This document shows, piece after piece, positions 43,593-53,772 of a stretch of DNA of 64,000 bases; positions within the stretch are counted from its first letter, which is position 1; the number at the start of each line of letters is the position of its first letter. Position numbers and translations under genes: made by a program. The notes under the pieces were generated by a model, which saw nothing but the letters and a program-made list of their open reading frames with translations, did not search any database and was not told the origin of the DNA. This DNA comes from a bacterium D16-76 (GTDB lineage: Bacteria > Bacillota > Clostridia > Oscillospirales > Acutalibacteraceae): contig QZEE01000005.1 of NCBI GenBank assembly GCA_009917445.1, forward strand, positions 1-64,000. Direction: 5' to 3'.

Positions 43593-43632
43593 ATAAAAAA
43601 CCTGCGGCCAGCTATCATGCTTGCCGCAGGTT
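43593..43632 (-). terminator. Terminator downstream of tRNA-Ser(GCT)
   Basis: Stem CCTGCGGC/GCCGCAGG followed on the minus strand by TTTTTT. A second stem (GCCGCT..AGCGG) with flanking A/T runs lies at about 43512-43551. Confidence 0.75.
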
Positions 43633-43722
43633 TGGCGGAGAAGGAGGGATTTGAACCCTCGCGCCAGTTTCCCGACCTACTCCCTTAGCAGGGGAGCCCC
43701 TTCACCACTTGGGTACTTCTCC
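43633..43722 (-). tRNA. tRNA-Ser (GCT)
   Basis: A 90-nt class II tRNA with a long variable arm and encoded CCA. Acceptor GGAGAAG pairs with CTTCTCC; the anticodon loop CTGCTAA gives anticodon GCT; the T loop is GGTTCAAATCC. Confidence 0.95.
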
Positions 43723-43760
43723 ATGGTGAAAATCTATCTGTAAATACAGGATTATACTAA

Positions 43761-43849
43761 TGGCGGAGAGGAAGAGATTCGAACTCTTGGTCCCTTGCGG
43801 GATCACTAGTTTTCAAGACTAGCTCCTTAAACCACTCGGACACCTCTCC
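43761..43849 (-). tRNA. tRNA-Ser (TGA)
   Basis: An 89-nt class II tRNA with encoded CCA. Acceptor GGAGAGG pairs with CCTCTCC; the anticodon loop CTTGAAA gives TGA; the long variable arm is GATCCCGCAAGGGACC. It lies 38 bp upstream of tRNA-Ser(GCT). Confidence 0.95.
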
Positions 43850-44073
43850 AAATGCCCTTCGCGCGTATCCTATGATACCATATCCCCCCTGCAAATGTCA
43901 ATGGTTTTTTCATTTTCTTTTTAAACTTCTTTTCCCCAGCTTCCCCAGCCTTACAAAAGTGTAAGCCTCCCTGCCAGATTTGTAATCCCCCCGTAAGGTT
44001 TTCGTAAAAACTATCGGCTATACTGGTAGGCAGACCAAAGGGGCGCGGCCCCCGGAAAAGGAGTTGCCTGGAT

Positions 44074-44853
44074 ATGGCTTTATTAAGTGTAGAACATGTA
44101 AAGAAAATATATGCTACCCGCCTGGGCGGGGCCAAGGTGCAGGCCCTGGCAGACGTAGATTTTACCGTGGAGCAGGGGGAGTTCGTGGCCATTATGGGCG
44201 AGTCGGGCTCTGGCAAGACCACCCTCCTCAACATCCTGGCCGGGCTGGACAAACCCACCAGCGGCGGGATCTTCCTAAACATGCGCAGCATCAGCGACCT
44301 GAAAGAAAAAGAGATTTCCGCCTTCCGCCGGGACAACCTGGGCTTTGTGTTCCAGGACTTTAACCTGCTGGACACCTTCTCCATTCAGGATAACATCTTC
44401 CTGCCCCTGGTGCTGGCCGGCAAAAAGTTCGACGAAATGCACCAGCGCCTTACACCCATTGCCCTGAGCTTGGGCATCACCGACATCCTGCAAAAGTTCC
44501 CCTACGAGGTATCGGGCGGCCAAAAGCAGCGCACAGCCATTGCCCGGGCCATCATCACCCAGCCCCAGCTTATTTTGGCCGACGAGCCCACCGGGGCGCT
44601 GGACTCCCGCTCTGCCGGGCAGATCCTGAACATCTTCGGGGACATCAACGCCCAGGGCCAGACCATCCTTATGGTCACCCACTCCATCCAGGCGGCCAGC
44701 AAGGCCGGGCGGGTGCTCTTTATCAAGGACGGCCAGGTCTTCCACCAGCTTTACCGGGGGGATATGGACAGCGCCCAGCTGTACCAGAAAGTCTCCGACA
44801 CCCTTACGGTGCTGACCACCGGCGGGGAGGAAGGGGGCGCGTACCATGGCTAA
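44074..44853 (+). CDS. BceA-type ABC transporter ATP-binding protein
   Basis: This 259-aa ATPase has Walker A GESGSGKTTLLNILAGL, signature VSGGQKQRTAIARAI, Walker B LILADEPTGALDS and the H-loop TH. With its FtsX-type partner it forms a BceAB-like peptide-antibiotic detoxification or sensing module. ATG 44074 follows AAAGGAG. A TATACT (44019-44024) without a proper -35 box suggests activator control, but no two-component genes are adjacent. Confidence 0.9.
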   Translation: MALLSVEHVKKIYATRLGGAKVQALADVDFTVEQGEFVAIMGESGSGKTTLLNILAGLDKPTSGGIFLNMRSISDLKEKEISAFRRDNLGFVFQDFNLLDTFSIQDNIFLPLVLAGKKFDEMHQRLTPIALSLGITDILQKFPYEVSGGQKQRTAIARAIITQPQLILADEPTGALDSRSAGQILNIFGDINAQGQTILMVTHSIQAASKAGRVLFIKDGQVFHQLYRGDMDSAQLYQKVSDTLTVLTTGGEEGGAYHG

Positions 44854-46837
44854 GGGCCTTTACGGCAAGCTTTCCTGGGGCAACCTGCGGAAAAACTACC
44901 GCCTAACCCTGCCCTACCTGTTTTCCTCCACGGGCATCTGCATGATGTTCTACATGCTCTGCGCCTTGGGCCAGGGCATCGACAAAAATGCCATGTACGG
45001 CGGCCAGTCCGTTGCCGCCATGATGGAGCTGGGCGTATACGTTATCGGCATATTCGCCGTGCTCTTCCTGTTTTACACCAACAGCTTTATCATGAAGCGC
45101 CGCAAAAAAGAGCTGGGCCTTTACAACATCCTGGGCATGGAGAAGCGCCACATTGCCCGGGTCATCCTGGCCGAAACCCTCATGGTAGCCTGCGCCTGCA
45201 TCCTTTTGGGCCTGGTGCTGGGCATCCTGTTTTCCAAGGTGCTGTTCCTGGCCTTGGGCAAGGTGCTGGGGCTCACCGTGCCCATTGCCTTCCTGGTGCC
45301 GGCCAAGGCGGTAACGGCCACTGTGCTCCTGTTTTTGGCAATTTTTGCCCTCATCCTGTTTTATAATATCTTGCAGGTAAAGCTTTCCAAGCCCATCGAG
45401 CTCCTGCAAGGCAGCCAGGTAGGGGAAAAAGAACCCAAAGCCCACTGGCTCCTGGCCATCCTGGGCATCCTGCTGCTGGGGGCGGGCTATTACCTGGCCG
45501 TCACCATCCAGTCGCCTATTGAGGCCATCATGTTCTTCTTTGTGGCCGTCGTCCTGGTGATTTTAGGCACCTACATGTTGTTTATCGTCGGCATCACCGC
45601 CCTTTTAAAGCTCTTAAAGAAAAACAAGCGCTTCTATTACAAAACCCGCCATTTCACCGCCGTTTCCGGCATGCTCTACCGCATGAAACAGAACGCCGCC
45701 GGCCTTGCCTCCATCTGCATTTTGTCCACCTGTTTATTGGTGACAGTGTCCACCACCTTCTCCCTCTACACAGGCATTGAGGATTTAATACACAGCCGCT
45801 ATCCCCGGGAGTATTCCCTTATCCTGCGCAACCCAAACGACGCCGCCATCGAGGCGATGCACACGCTGGCGGGGGAAGAGGCCGCAAAGCTGGGCGTGTC
45901 TCAGGAAAATGCCTATGAATACAAGGTGCGTATGTGGAACACAGCCCGCACAGGCACAGACTTCCACATCGGAGACGACAGCTACAGCACCACCTATGCC
46001 ATTTTCCAGGCCTGCACCCTGGAGGAGTTCAACCGCTTTTCCGGGCGGCAGGAATCCCTGGAGCCAGGGCAGGTGCTGCTGTCCGACCCCCGGAACAGCT
46101 TCGACAGCCCCACCATCTCTTTTGATGGTAAGGAGTTTTCCGTAAAGGAGACGGACTATACTGCGGAAGGGGAGATGAACGCCGTGGTGTACGAGGTGTA
46201 CACCATCGTGTTCCCGGACGAAGAAACCCTCCTGTCCCTGTTAAGCCAGGAGCAGCTCGATGTCTATAGAGCGGATGTGCCCCGGTGGTACTATTATTTT
46301 GACCTGAGCGGGGATGACGAGTCCTTGCAGGCCTTTTCCGACGCCATGGACAGACACATCGAGGAGGATTTCCCCATGGCAGGGGTGAAGTTTGAGTCTC
46401 TGCGCACAGACGATGCCTTTAACGCCCGTGAGGATTTCCTCTCCCTTTACGGCGGCCTGTTCTTCCTGGGCATGTTCCTGGGCCTCCTGTTCCTTCTGGG
46501 CACCGCCCTTATCATCTACTACAAGCAGGTCTCCGAAGGCTACGAGGACGCCAAGCGCTTCGCCATCATGCAAAAGGTAGGCATGAGCCGCCAGGAGGTC
46601 AAGCGCAGCATCCACAGCCAGATTATCCTGGTGTTCTTCCTGCCCCTGCTTGCCGCCATACTCCACCTCGTCTTTGCTTTCCCCATGCTCCAGCGGATCA
46701 TGGCCCTGATGAATATGGTAAACTACCAGCTCATCCTGTTTTCCACCATCGGCTGCGTGGCAGTCTTTGCCTTGTTCTATTTCATCATCTATGCATGCAC
46801 TGCCCGCACCTATTACAAGATCGTCGAGCAAGGCTAG
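44846..46837 (+). CDS. BceB-type FtsX-like permease
   Basis: This 663-aa permease has ten membrane helices in the BceB layout: one, then two and three grouped before a large outer domain (about 315-540), then three C-terminal. The KRRKKELGLYNILGMEKRHI coupling segment of FtsX permeases is present. The large outer domain is the peptide-sensing part in BceB. ATG 44846 overlaps the ATPase gene by 8 bp. Confidence 0.9.
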   Translation: MAKGLYGKLSWGNLRKNYRLTLPYLFSSTGICMMFYMLCALGQGIDKNAMYGGQSVAAMMELGVYVIGIFAVLFLFYTNSFIMKRRKKELGLYNILGMEKRHIARVILAETLMVACACILLGLVLGILFSKVLFLALGKVLGLTVPIAFLVPAKAVTATVLLFLAIFALILFYNILQVKLSKPIELLQGSQVGEKEPKAHWLLAILGILLLGAGYYLAVTIQSPIEAIMFFFVAVVLVILGTYMLFIVGITALLKLLKKNKRFYYKTRHFTAVSGMLYRMKQNAAGLASICILSTCLLVTVSTTFSLYTGIEDLIHSRYPREYSLILRNPNDAAIEAMHTLAGEEAAKLGVSQENAYEYKVRMWNTARTGTDFHIGDDSYSTTYAIFQACTLEEFNRFSGRQESLEPGQVLLSDPRNSFDSPTISFDGKEFSVKETDYTAEGEMNAVVYEVYTIVFPDEETLLSLLSQEQLDVYRADVPRWYYYFDLSGDDESLQAFSDAMDRHIEEDFPMAGVKFESLRTDDAFNAREDFLSLYGGLFFLGMFLGLLFLLGTALIIYYKQVSEGYEDAKRFAIMQKVGMSRQEVKRSIHSQIILVFFLPLLAAILHLVFAFPMLQRIMALMNMVNYQLILFSTIGCVAVFALFYFIIYACTARTYYKIVEQG

Positions 46838-46882
46838 CCCCCACAGCCCTGCCAAACCATAACACCATAAGGAGTTGAGTGG

Positions 46883-47146
46883 ATGATACGCTTTCTTTTT
46901 GACCTCATGGGCGCCTGCGCCCACTTCCTCTGGGCCCTACTGGGCGCCCTGTTCGACCTGGCCATGCGCCTGGTTTCCGCCGCGGCCACGGTGCTGACCT
47001 GGCCCTTCCGGGCTTTCGGCAGTCTCTTAAACGGCACCTTCAGCTGGATGCCCTTCTTCCTTACCGCCTGCCTGGTGCTGGCCGGCCTGCTGGTACTCAT
47101 CACCCTGCTGGCCCTCATCAGCCGGGGGCGCCGCCACTTTAAGTAG
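46883..47146 (+). CDS. Small membrane protein, 87 aa
   Basis: ATG 46883 follows AAGGAG by 8 nt and lies 45 bp after the permease, so it is likely co-transcribed. Two hydrophobic stretches (LMGACAHFLWALLGALFDLA and FFLTACLVLAGLLVLITLLA) give a two-helix membrane protein with an Arg/Lys tail. Family unknown. Confidence 0.65.
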   Translation: MIRFLFDLMGACAHFLWALLGALFDLAMRLVSAAATVLTWPFRAFGSLLNGTFSWMPFFLTACLVLAGLLVLITLLALISRGRRHFK

Positions 47147-47167
47147 CCGCCCTCTTCCATATCCCAT

Positions 47168-47203
47168 AAAAAAGCAGCCTGGCCCACGCCAAGCTGCTTT
47201 TTC
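47168..47203. terminator. Bidirectional terminator
   Basis: AAAAGCAGC with complement GCTGCTTTTT around a 15-nt loop, placed after the BceAB operon and facing the convergent eda gene. Confidence 0.75.
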
Positions 47204-47268
47204 CATCTTAACCATGTGTACCGCCCTTTTTCGCCCGGCCCCGCTCCTCCCCTGGTGTCACGGCTTTC

Positions 47269-47910
47269 CTACTTCCGCGCCGCTTCCACGGCCTCCCGGG
47301 ACTTTCTGCACAGCTCGGTGATTTCCTCCCACCGGCCGCCCTCAATGAGCTCCGGGGTGACCATATAAGACCCCCCGCAGGCGCAGATGCACGGGCAGGC
47401 GCTGTACTCGCCCAGGTTTTTCAGCGATATCCCCCCCGTGGGCATCACCTTGAACTGGGGGAACGGCGCGCTCATGGCCTTAATCTTCGCAAGCCCCCCC
47501 GACTGCTCCGCCGGGAAAAACTTAATGACCTCCAGCCCGAATTTCAACGCCGCGTGGTAGTCGGTGGGCGTGGTGCACCCGGGGTAGATGGGCACGCCCT
47601 TTTCCTGGGCATAGGCTACCAGCTCCCCGTCAAAACCCGGGGTAACGATGAAGCTGCCCCCCGCTTCCAGGGTCAAGTCCATATGCCTTGTGGTGGTGAC
47701 GGTCCCCGCCCCCACCAGCATGTCCGGGCAGGCCTCCCGCATCATGCGTATAGCCTTTTCGGCCCCTGCCGCCCGGAAGGTGACCTCTGCCACCGGCACG
47801 CCGCCGGCGCACAGGGCCCTTGCCAAAGGCGCGGCATCCCGCTCCGGGTTTGCCAGCTTAATGACCGGCACGATTCCAATAGCCGCAATTCTCTCATTTA
47901 CGCTGTTCAT
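47269..47910 (-). CDS. eda: KDPG/KHG aldolase
   Basis: This 213-aa class I aldolase splits 2-keto-3-deoxy-6-phosphogluconate or a related 2-keto-3-deoxy acid into pyruvate plus an aldehyde. It has PVIKLANPERDAAPLARALC, EVTFRAAGAEKAI, GAGTVTTT, the Schiff-base lysine region GLEVIKFFPAEQSGG, and MPTGGISLKNLGEY. ATG 47910 follows AAGGAG. It lies 24 bp after the dehydratase gene, so the two form an Entner-Doudoroff-type step pair. Confidence 0.92.
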   Translation of the reverse strand: MNSVNERIAAIGIVPVIKLANPERDAAPLARALCAGGVPVAEVTFRAAGAEKAIRMMREACPDMLVGAGTVTTTRHMDLTLEAGGSFIVTPGFDGELVAYAQEKGVPIYPGCTTPTDYHAALKFGLEVIKFFPAEQSGGLAKIKAMSAPFPQFKVMPTGGISLKNLGEYSACPCICACGGSYMVTPELIEGGRWEEITELCRKSREAVEAARK

Positions 47911-47934
47911 ACTCTTTTCTCCTTCTTTCATCCA

Positions 47935-49686
47935 TTATTCGTCCCCAAAGGAAAGGTAAGCCCCCTTCATAGGCGACTCCGCCAGCTCGGAAAACAGGCG
48001 CAGCACCCCGGACTTATATTTCATAGGTTTAGGCACCCACTTCTCCCGGCGCTGTGCCAAAACAGCGTCGATCTCCCCCGGGGCCTTCCTTTCGCCCTTT
48101 ATGCCCACAATGGCCAGTATCCGCTGCTGTACATCCAGCTGGATCAAATCCCCCTCTTCCACCAGGGCAATGGGCCCCCCGGCCTGGGCCTCTGGGCTGC
48201 AATGGCCGATCACCGGCCCTGTAGAGGCCCCGGAGAACCGCCCGTCGGTAATCAGGGCAATGCTCCTCCCCAGCTCCTTGTCCGAAGAGATGGCCTCCGA
48301 CGTATAGAACATCTCCGGCATCCCCGAGCCCTTGGGCCCCTCGTACCGGATAAACACCGCGTCCCCGGGCTTTACCTTGTGGTGCAGCACCGCGTCAATG
48401 CACTCCTCCTCGCTGTCAAAGGGCCTGGCGTTGAGCACCGCCGAGAACATCTCCTTGGGGCAGGCCGTGTGCTTAATCACCGCCCCCTCCGGCGCCAGGT
48501 TCCCCTTCAGCACCGCAATGGACCCATCACAGCCCAACGCCTTACCATAGGGCCGTATAATGTCTTCACGCTGTAAAGAAAGGCCGTACTTCCTGTTGGC
48601 TTCTTCCAGCCATTTCTGGCACCTTTCATAAAAGCCGTTTTCTTTCAGCTCTTCCAGGTTCTCGCCCAGGGTCTTGCCCGTCACCGTCCGGGCATCCAAA
48701 TGCAGGCTCCCCTTTATCTCTTCCATAATGGCCGGCACGCCCCCGGCATAGTAGAAGAACTCCGCGGGCCACCGGCCGGCAGGCCGCACGTCCAGCAGGT
48801 ACCGTGCCCCCCGGTGCAGCCGGTCAAAGGTCTCCCCGGTGATCTCCAGCCCATACTCGTGGGCCAGGGCCGGCAAATGCAGCAGGCAGTTGGTAGACCC
48901 CGAAATAGCCGCGTGCACCAATATAGCGTTTTCAAAGCTGTCCATGGTCACAAGGTCCTTAGGCCGCATGTTTTCCGCGTAAGCCAGCTTTACCGCCAGG
49001 GCCCCGGCGCGCTTGGCGTATTCCAGCAGGTCCGGGCTGGTGGCGGGCAGCAGGGCGCTGCCCGGCAGCGAAAGCCCCAGCGCCTCAGCCATGACCTGCA
49101 TGGTAGAAGCCGTGCCAATAAAGGAGCAGGCCCCGCAGCTGGGGCAGGCGTTCTCCTTGGCCCAACCCAGCTTCTTTTCGTCAATCTCCCCCCGTTCAAA
49201 CATGGCGCTGTACATGCCCAGCTGCTCCAGTGTCAAAAGCTCGGGCCCCGCGGCCATGGTGCCCCCGGCCACCACCACAGAGGGTATGTTCACCCGGGCC
49301 ATGCCCATCAGGTTGCCGGGCAAGCCCTTGTCGCAGCTGGCCAGGTACACGCCCGCGTCAAAGGGCGTGGCGTTTGCCTGTATCTCGATCATATTGGCGA
49401 TCATCTCCCGGCTGCAAAGGGAGTAGTTGATCCCATCGGTCCCCTGGCTTTCGCCGTCGCATATGTCCGTGCAGAAATACCGGGCCCCATGGCCCCCGGC
49501 CGCCGCCGCGCCGGCGCACACAGCCTCCACCAGCTTGTCCAGGTGGCCGGACCCTGGATGGCTGTCCCCAAAGGTGCTCTCTACAAAGACCTGGGGCTTC
49601 CCCAAATCCTCGGCCTTCCAGCCGGTCCCTAAGCGCAGGGGATCCAGCTCAGGGGCCAGGGTGCGCATTTTCTGGCTTATCAACAT
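47935..49686 (-). CDS. IlvD/Edd-family sugar-acid dehydratase
   Basis: This 583-aa Fe-S dehydratase has the cluster cysteines in [21 protein letters not shown] and [13 protein letters not shown], then [14 protein letters not shown] and [22 protein letters not shown]. Next to eda, it most likely dehydrates a sugar acid (gluconate, 6-phosphogluconate or another aldonate) to a 2-keto-3-deoxy acid. Sequence alone does not settle substrate versus dihydroxy-acid dehydratase. ATG 49686 follows GGAAAGGACG. Confidence 0.88.
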   Translation of the reverse strand: MLISQKMRTLAPELDPLRLGTGWKAEDLGKPQVFVESTFGDSHPGSGHLDKLVEAVCAGAAAAGGHGARYFCTDICDGESQGTDGINYSLCSREMIANMIEIQANATPFDAGVYLASCDKGLPGNLMGMARVNIPSVVVAGGTMAAGPELLTLEQLGMYSAMFERGEIDEKKLGWAKENACPSCGACSFIGTASTMQVMAEALGLSLPGSALLPATSPDLLEYAKRAGALAVKLAYAENMRPKDLVTMDSFENAILVHAAISGSTNCLLHLPALAHEYGLEITGETFDRLHRGARYLLDVRPAGRWPAEFFYYAGGVPAIMEEIKGSLHLDARTVTGKTLGENLEELKENGFYERCQKWLEEANRKYGLSLQREDIIRPYGKALGCDGSIAVLKGNLAPEGAVIKHTACPKEMFSAVLNARPFDSEEECIDAVLHHKVKPGDAVFIRYEGPKGSGMPEMFYTSEAISSDKELGRSIALITDGRFSGASTGPVIGHCSPEAQAGGPIALVEEGDLIQLDVQQRILAIVGIKGERKAPGEIDAVLAQRREKWVPKPMKYKSGVLRLFSELAESPMKGAYLSFGDE

Positions 49687-49906
49687 CTTTATCGTCCTTT
49701 CCGTCCTTATAAAATAGCGTCCTTAACAAAAGGGGGCTGGCCGCCCTCTTTCTTATCAGGATAACACGCCCTTTCCCGCAATACAAGTAGCCGTTTTCAC
49801 AGTTTATTGCCCCTGCCATTGGGCGCTTTCACGAAAAAGCCCGGCCCATCCCCCTGTCCCGCCCACATATCCCCCAAAAATACCCCACCCATATTTCCCT
49901 ATGCCG

Positions 49907-49935
49907 TTGACATATGGGGTTGGCCGGGATATAAT
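49907..49935 (+). promoter_or_regulatory. Consensus promoter of the hybrid histidine kinase gene
   Basis: TTGACA (49907-49912), 17-bp spacer and TATAAT (49930-49935), 49 bp before the ATG. Confidence 0.85.
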
Positions 49936-49983
49936 AGGTTTAAATTATGATTTTACCGTGTACGCAAGCAAAGGGGGGCCTAT

Positions 49984-51708
49984 ATGACAGACCAGAACCG
50001 CCAAGGCCATTTTATCCGGCGCATCCTGTGGCTGCTGCGTCTGCTGGAGGAAAACCACCTGGAACCCGGCCATATACCGGAAAGCGGCTGGCCCCCGCCC
50101 GGCCTTTCTCCCGAAGAGCAGGGGGAGCTGGAAGCGGTCCAGTCGGCCATCCGATTTATGGACGAAATGCCCGGGGGTTTTTTTATCTATTACGCCGGCG
50201 GCGAGGAGCAGGTTATCTATGCCAACCAGGGCATGCTGCGTTTGTTCCAGTGCGACACCCTAAGGGAGTTCCGGGATCTTACCGGCAATTCCTTCAAGGG
50301 CATCGTCCACCCCGAAGACCTGGACGGCGTAGAAGCCTCCATCCGCAAGCAGATTGCCGAAAACCGCTACGACCTGGACTACGTGGAGTACCGCATCCGC
50401 CGCAAGGACGGCTCTATCCTCTGGGTAGAGGATTACGGCCATTTCATCCATGCCGGGGAGGCGGGGGATGTTTTCTATGTGTTCCTGGGCGACCCGGCAG
50501 ACGAACGTAGCCGCCAGATGGCAGAACAGGAGCAGGCCTTGCGGGAAGCCTTGGAAAAGGCGGACCTGGCCGTAAAAGCCAAAAACGCCTTCCTTTCCCA
50601 AATCTCTCACGAAATGCGCACCCCCTTAAACGCCATTTTCGGCTTTATGACCCTGGCCAAAACCACCCTGGCCGACCCCACGGCCGCCGCCAGCTATTTA
50701 GAGCAGGCCGAGGCCGCCAGCCACCAGCTGCTGGACATGATTACAAAAGCCCTGGACGTTTCCAGCCTGTCCAACGCCGCCGGCTCCCCCGAGGAAGAGG
50801 AGTGCGACCTGGGCGACACCCTGCAGAAAGTCCATGACTTCCTGCTGCCCCAGGCCCAGGAAAAGGGCATCTCCTTTACCCTGGACTGCAGCGGCGTCAC
50901 CCACAAGCAGGTGTACGCCAACCAGAAAAAGCTGCGGCAGCTGGCTTTAAACCTGGCCAACAACGCCATCACCTACACCGAGTCCGGCGGTGTCAGCGTG
51001 GTCTTGACCGAAGAAAAACCCCTGTCCGACAGCCACATCGTCTACCGTTTAGAGGTGCGGGACACCGGCGTTGGCATCAGCGACGAATTTTTGGAAAAGG
51101 TCTTCGAGCCCTTTAGCCGCGAGCAGGTCTCCACCCTCAGCGGCATCCGGGGCATTGGCCTGGGGCTCACCATTGCCAAAAGCATTGTAGATATGCTCAA
51201 CGGTTCCATCCAGGTAAAAACCTCTGTAGGGGAAGGCACCACCTTTATTGTCCTGCTGCCCTTCCGGGTCCAGCTGGCCGTCGGCGCCACGGTTAAAAAA
51301 GCCCCCCAGCCCCGGCCCAAGCTGCGCATTCTGCTGGCAGAGGACAACGATATCAACCGGGAGATCGAAACCGAGCTTTTAGAGCGCATCGGCTTTGTGG
51401 TAGACCCGGCCGCAGACGGCCTGGCCGCCTGGGAGAAAGCCCAGAAAGCCTCCCCCGGCGACTATGACCTGGTGATCTTGGACCTGCAAATGCCCTTAAT
51501 GGACGGCTGGGAGGTAGCCGCCGCCATCCGCGGCCTGCCAGACCCCACTATGGCCCGCATCCCCATTGTGGCCCTTTCCGCCAACAGCCAGCTGGACGAC
51601 CAGCGCCGCTCCCTGGAAAGTGGCTTTGACACCCACCTGCCCAAGCCCCTGGACTTGAACGTGCTGCTGGAAACCATCGGCAGGCTCACCAAAAAGCCCC
51701 TGTCTTAA
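49984..51708 (+). CDS. Soluble PAS hybrid histidine kinase with C-terminal receiver
   Basis: This 574-aa protein lacks membrane helices. Domains: PAS (about 55-180, GGFFIYYAGGEEQVIYANQG, GIVHPEDLDGV), a short coiled coil, HisKA with phospho-His in SQISHEMRTPLNAIFGF (about 217), HATPase_c with LNLANNAITYTESGG and GIRGIGLGLTI, and a receiver domain (about 440-565) with LLAEDNDINREI and phospho-Asp in LVILDLQMPLMDGWEV. The partner output protein is not adjacent. ATG 49984 follows AAAGGGGGG. Confidence 0.92.
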   Translation: MTDQNRQGHFIRRILWLLRLLEENHLEPGHIPESGWPPPGLSPEEQGELEAVQSAIRFMDEMPGGFFIYYAGGEEQVIYANQGMLRLFQCDTLREFRDLTGNSFKGIVHPEDLDGVEASIRKQIAENRYDLDYVEYRIRRKDGSILWVEDYGHFIHAGEAGDVFYVFLGDPADERSRQMAEQEQALREALEKADLAVKAKNAFLSQISHEMRTPLNAIFGFMTLAKTTLADPTAAASYLEQAEAASHQLLDMITKALDVSSLSNAAGSPEEEECDLGDTLQKVHDFLLPQAQEKGISFTLDCSGVTHKQVYANQKKLRQLALNLANNAITYTESGGVSVVLTEEKPLSDSHIVYRLEVRDTGVGISDEFLEKVFEPFSREQVSTLSGIRGIGLGLTIAKSIVDMLNGSIQVKTSVGEGTTFIVLLPFRVQLAVGATVKKAPQPRPKLRILLAEDNDINREIETELLERIGFVVDPAADGLAAWEKAQKASPGDYDLVILDLQMPLMDGWEVAAAIRGLPDPTMARIPIVALSANSQLDDQRRSLESGFDTHLPKPLDLNVLLETIGRLTKKPLS

Positions 51709-51737
51709 AAGCGGGGCCCCAACACAAAGCGTAAAAG

Positions 51738-51762
51738 GGAGGGGCCCCCCAGGGCCCCTCCC
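51738..51762 (+). terminator. Hairpin after the hybrid kinase gene
   Basis: Perfect 11-bp GC stem GGGAGGGGCCC/GGGCCCCTCCC with a 3-nt loop but no T run; possible terminator between convergent genes. Confidence 0.45.
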
Positions 51763-51778
51763 TCTGCCATACAGCCAG

Positions 51779-52396
51779 TTACCGTATAAAGTTCGTCCGT
51801 TCAAAGGGCTCACGCTCCGGCAGGCCGTACTTCTCTTTGGCCAGCTGCACCCCCCGCATCAGGAACACCATGTTCCGCGCCAGGGTGCGCATGCCCTGCA
51901 GGCCCTCTTTGTCCCCTTCCGCCTCGCCGGGCATCTGGCCGTGCACGCTGTTCCAATACTGCCCCGAAGCCACCGGCATGCCGGAAATGGTAAAGAACTT
52001 GTTCAGCTCGTCAAAGGTAGCGGAAAGCCCGCCCCGGCGGGCCACCACCGCGCAGGCGCCTACCTTCATGGTCTTGTCAAAGCGGGTGCTGTAAAACAGC
52101 CTTGTCAAAAACGCCACCAGCGTCGCGTTGGCCGAGGCATAATACACTGGGCTGCCCACCACCAGGCCGTCGCATTCCTCAAACTTTTTGGCGGTTTCGT
52201 TCACCACGTCGTTAAAGATGCACTGGCCGGTTTCCCCACACTTGCGGCACCCAATGCACCCCCGCACCGCCTGGTTGCCTACCTGCACCATTTCCACCTC
52301 CACGCCCTCCTGGCGGAAGATTTCCTCCATCTCGTGCAGCGCGGTGTAGGTGTTGCCCTTTGGCCGCGGGCTGCCGTTGATCATCAAAACTTTCAT
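51779..52396 (-). CDS. Flavodoxin-like NADPH-dependent FMN reductase
   Basis: This 205-aa protein has the FMN phosphate loop NGSPRPKGNTYTAL, a Cys cluster GCIGCRKCGETGQC typical of iron-sulfur-flavoprotein relatives, and DGLVVGSPVYYASANATLVA. It probably reduces flavin or quinone-type substrates. ATG 52396 follows AAAGGGTG. Confidence 0.88.
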   Translation of the reverse strand: MKVLMINGSPRPKGNTYTALHEMEEIFRQEGVEVEMVQVGNQAVRGCIGCRKCGETGQCIFNDVVNETAKKFEECDGLVVGSPVYYASANATLVAFLTRLFYSTRFDKTMKVGACAVVARRGGLSATFDELNKFFTISGMPVASGQYWNSVHGQMPGEAEGDKEGLQGMRTLARNMVFLMRGVQLAKEKYGLPEREPFERTNFIR

Positions 52397-52609
52397 ATTG
52401 CCTTCACCCTTTCTTTTTTTATTTGGGCACGTCTTTGCTTCTCATTATACACGCCATTTTCCTTCTTGAGAAGCCCGTTTGTGTAAATTTTCCCCGCCGC
52501 CCCGCAAAATCCCAGGCCCCAGGGGAAATTAGGTCTGTTATTTTTTCGCTAAATGCGTTATACTAGTATATATTGGGGCCCAGCCCCCACAGAAAGGATG
52601 GTTTTTCCT

Positions 52610-53110
52610 ATGGAGTTTATCAAGATTATTGGCCGGGCCGTAGGGCAAGCGGCAGAGACCCTGGGGCAAAAGCACCGCAAAACCGCCATGCTCAACCGCA
52701 TCCGCACCGTGGTCCGCTGTGAAGAGCGGGCCGCCGAAAAGGAATACCTTGCCTTGGGCCGCTATTATTACAACGCCCTGCGGGACAAAACAAACCCCGT
52801 GGCCGAGCCCCACTGTGTGGCCCTGGACCAAATCGAAAAGCGCCTGGACGCCGCCCTCGGCGCCATGCAGGCTATGGCAGACGAGCACTTCTTAGGCTGC
52901 ACCTGCCCCGAAAGCAGCGCCATAGGCGTTATATGCGGCTGGGACGCCGACGAAGACGGCCCCTGCCCCCCAACCGAGGGGGAATACGAGGAAATCGACC
53001 TTTCTGATGTAGAGGTTTACGACGCCGACCCCAGCCTGAAGGCCTCGATTACCATAGAGCCAGACAAGGACGCGCCCGAAGAAACCACCAGCCTGCCCTT
53101 TGAGGGTTAA
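52610..53110 (+). CDS. Hypothetical 166-aa protein
   Basis: ATG 52610 follows AAAGGATGG; an in-frame ATG at 52553 lies in the promoter. The N-terminal half is a basic helical region (KIIGRAVGQAAETLGQKHRK ... EERAAEKEYLALGRYYYNAL) and the C-terminal 70 residues are acidic and disordered. Not recognised. A TATACT lies at 52559. Same direction as, and 30 bp before, the CpXC gene. Confidence 0.65.
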   Translation: MEFIKIIGRAVGQAAETLGQKHRKTAMLNRIRTVVRCEERAAEKEYLALGRYYYNALRDKTNPVAEPHCVALDQIEKRLDAALGAMQAMADEHFLGCTCPESSAIGVICGWDADEDGPCPPTEGEYEEIDLSDVEVYDADPSLKASITIEPDKDAPEETTSLPFEG

Positions 53111-53140
53111 AGGCGCGCTCTTTGGGAGGGAATATAGGGA

Positions 53141-53770
53141 ATGTCTACAGAGATTGTAAAGGATATTATTTGCCCCCAGTGCGGGGTTTCACAAAAATAC
53201 CGGCTGTTTGCCGGCATAAACGCCAGCGAAAACCCAGAGCTTAAGCAGAAAGCCCTGGAAGAGACTATTTTCGACTGGCGCTGCCAGCGCTGCAATTATT
53301 TTGCAGCCATGGCCTACCCCTTTTTGTATATGGACCGGGAGGCCCAGTACGTCATCTGCGTCACCCCCGGCGGCAGCGGCCAGGCAGCCGAGCCCACCGC
53401 CCCTATTGCGGACTACGTGAAGCGCCGGGTGAAAAACCTGGCCGAGCTGAAAGAGAAGATCCTGATTTTTGACAGCGGCCTGGACGACGTAGCCGTAGAG
53501 GTGGTGAAAAACGCCCTCTGCACCATTATTAAGAAAAAGTACCAGGCCAAGCGTGTCCATGCTTATTTCAGCCGCATACGCGACAACGATATGGATTTCG
53601 CCATTTTCGTCCCCGGCCAGCCGGATCCGGTTTACCACTCTACCCGTTTAGAGGTTTACCGCCAGTCCCAAGAGGTTCTTCGGGCCCTGGACTTTATTGA
53701 CCCCCCCGGCTTTGCCACCATCGACGCCCGCCTGGCCCGCCTTATTTTAGAACAGTACCAGGCTACTTAA
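53141..53770 (+). CDS. CpXC-domain protein
   Basis: This 209-aa protein begins with a zinc-ribbon-like CpXC domain: IICPQCGVSQKYRL with a second pair in WRCQRCNYFAAMAYPFLYMD. The C-terminal half is a helical domain (RVKNLAELKEKILIFDSGLD). The function of CpXC proteins is unknown. ATG 53141 follows GGGAGGG. Confidence 0.8.
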   Translation: MSTEIVKDIICPQCGVSQKYRLFAGINASENPELKQKALEETIFDWRCQRCNYFAAMAYPFLYMDREAQYVICVTPGGSGQAAEPTAPIADYVKRRVKNLAELKEKILIFDSGLDDVAVEVVKNALCTIIKKKYQAKRVHAYFSRIRDNDMDFAIFVPGQPDPVYHSTRLEVYRQSQEVLRALDFIDPPGFATIDARLARLILEQYQAT

Positions 53771-53772
53771 GG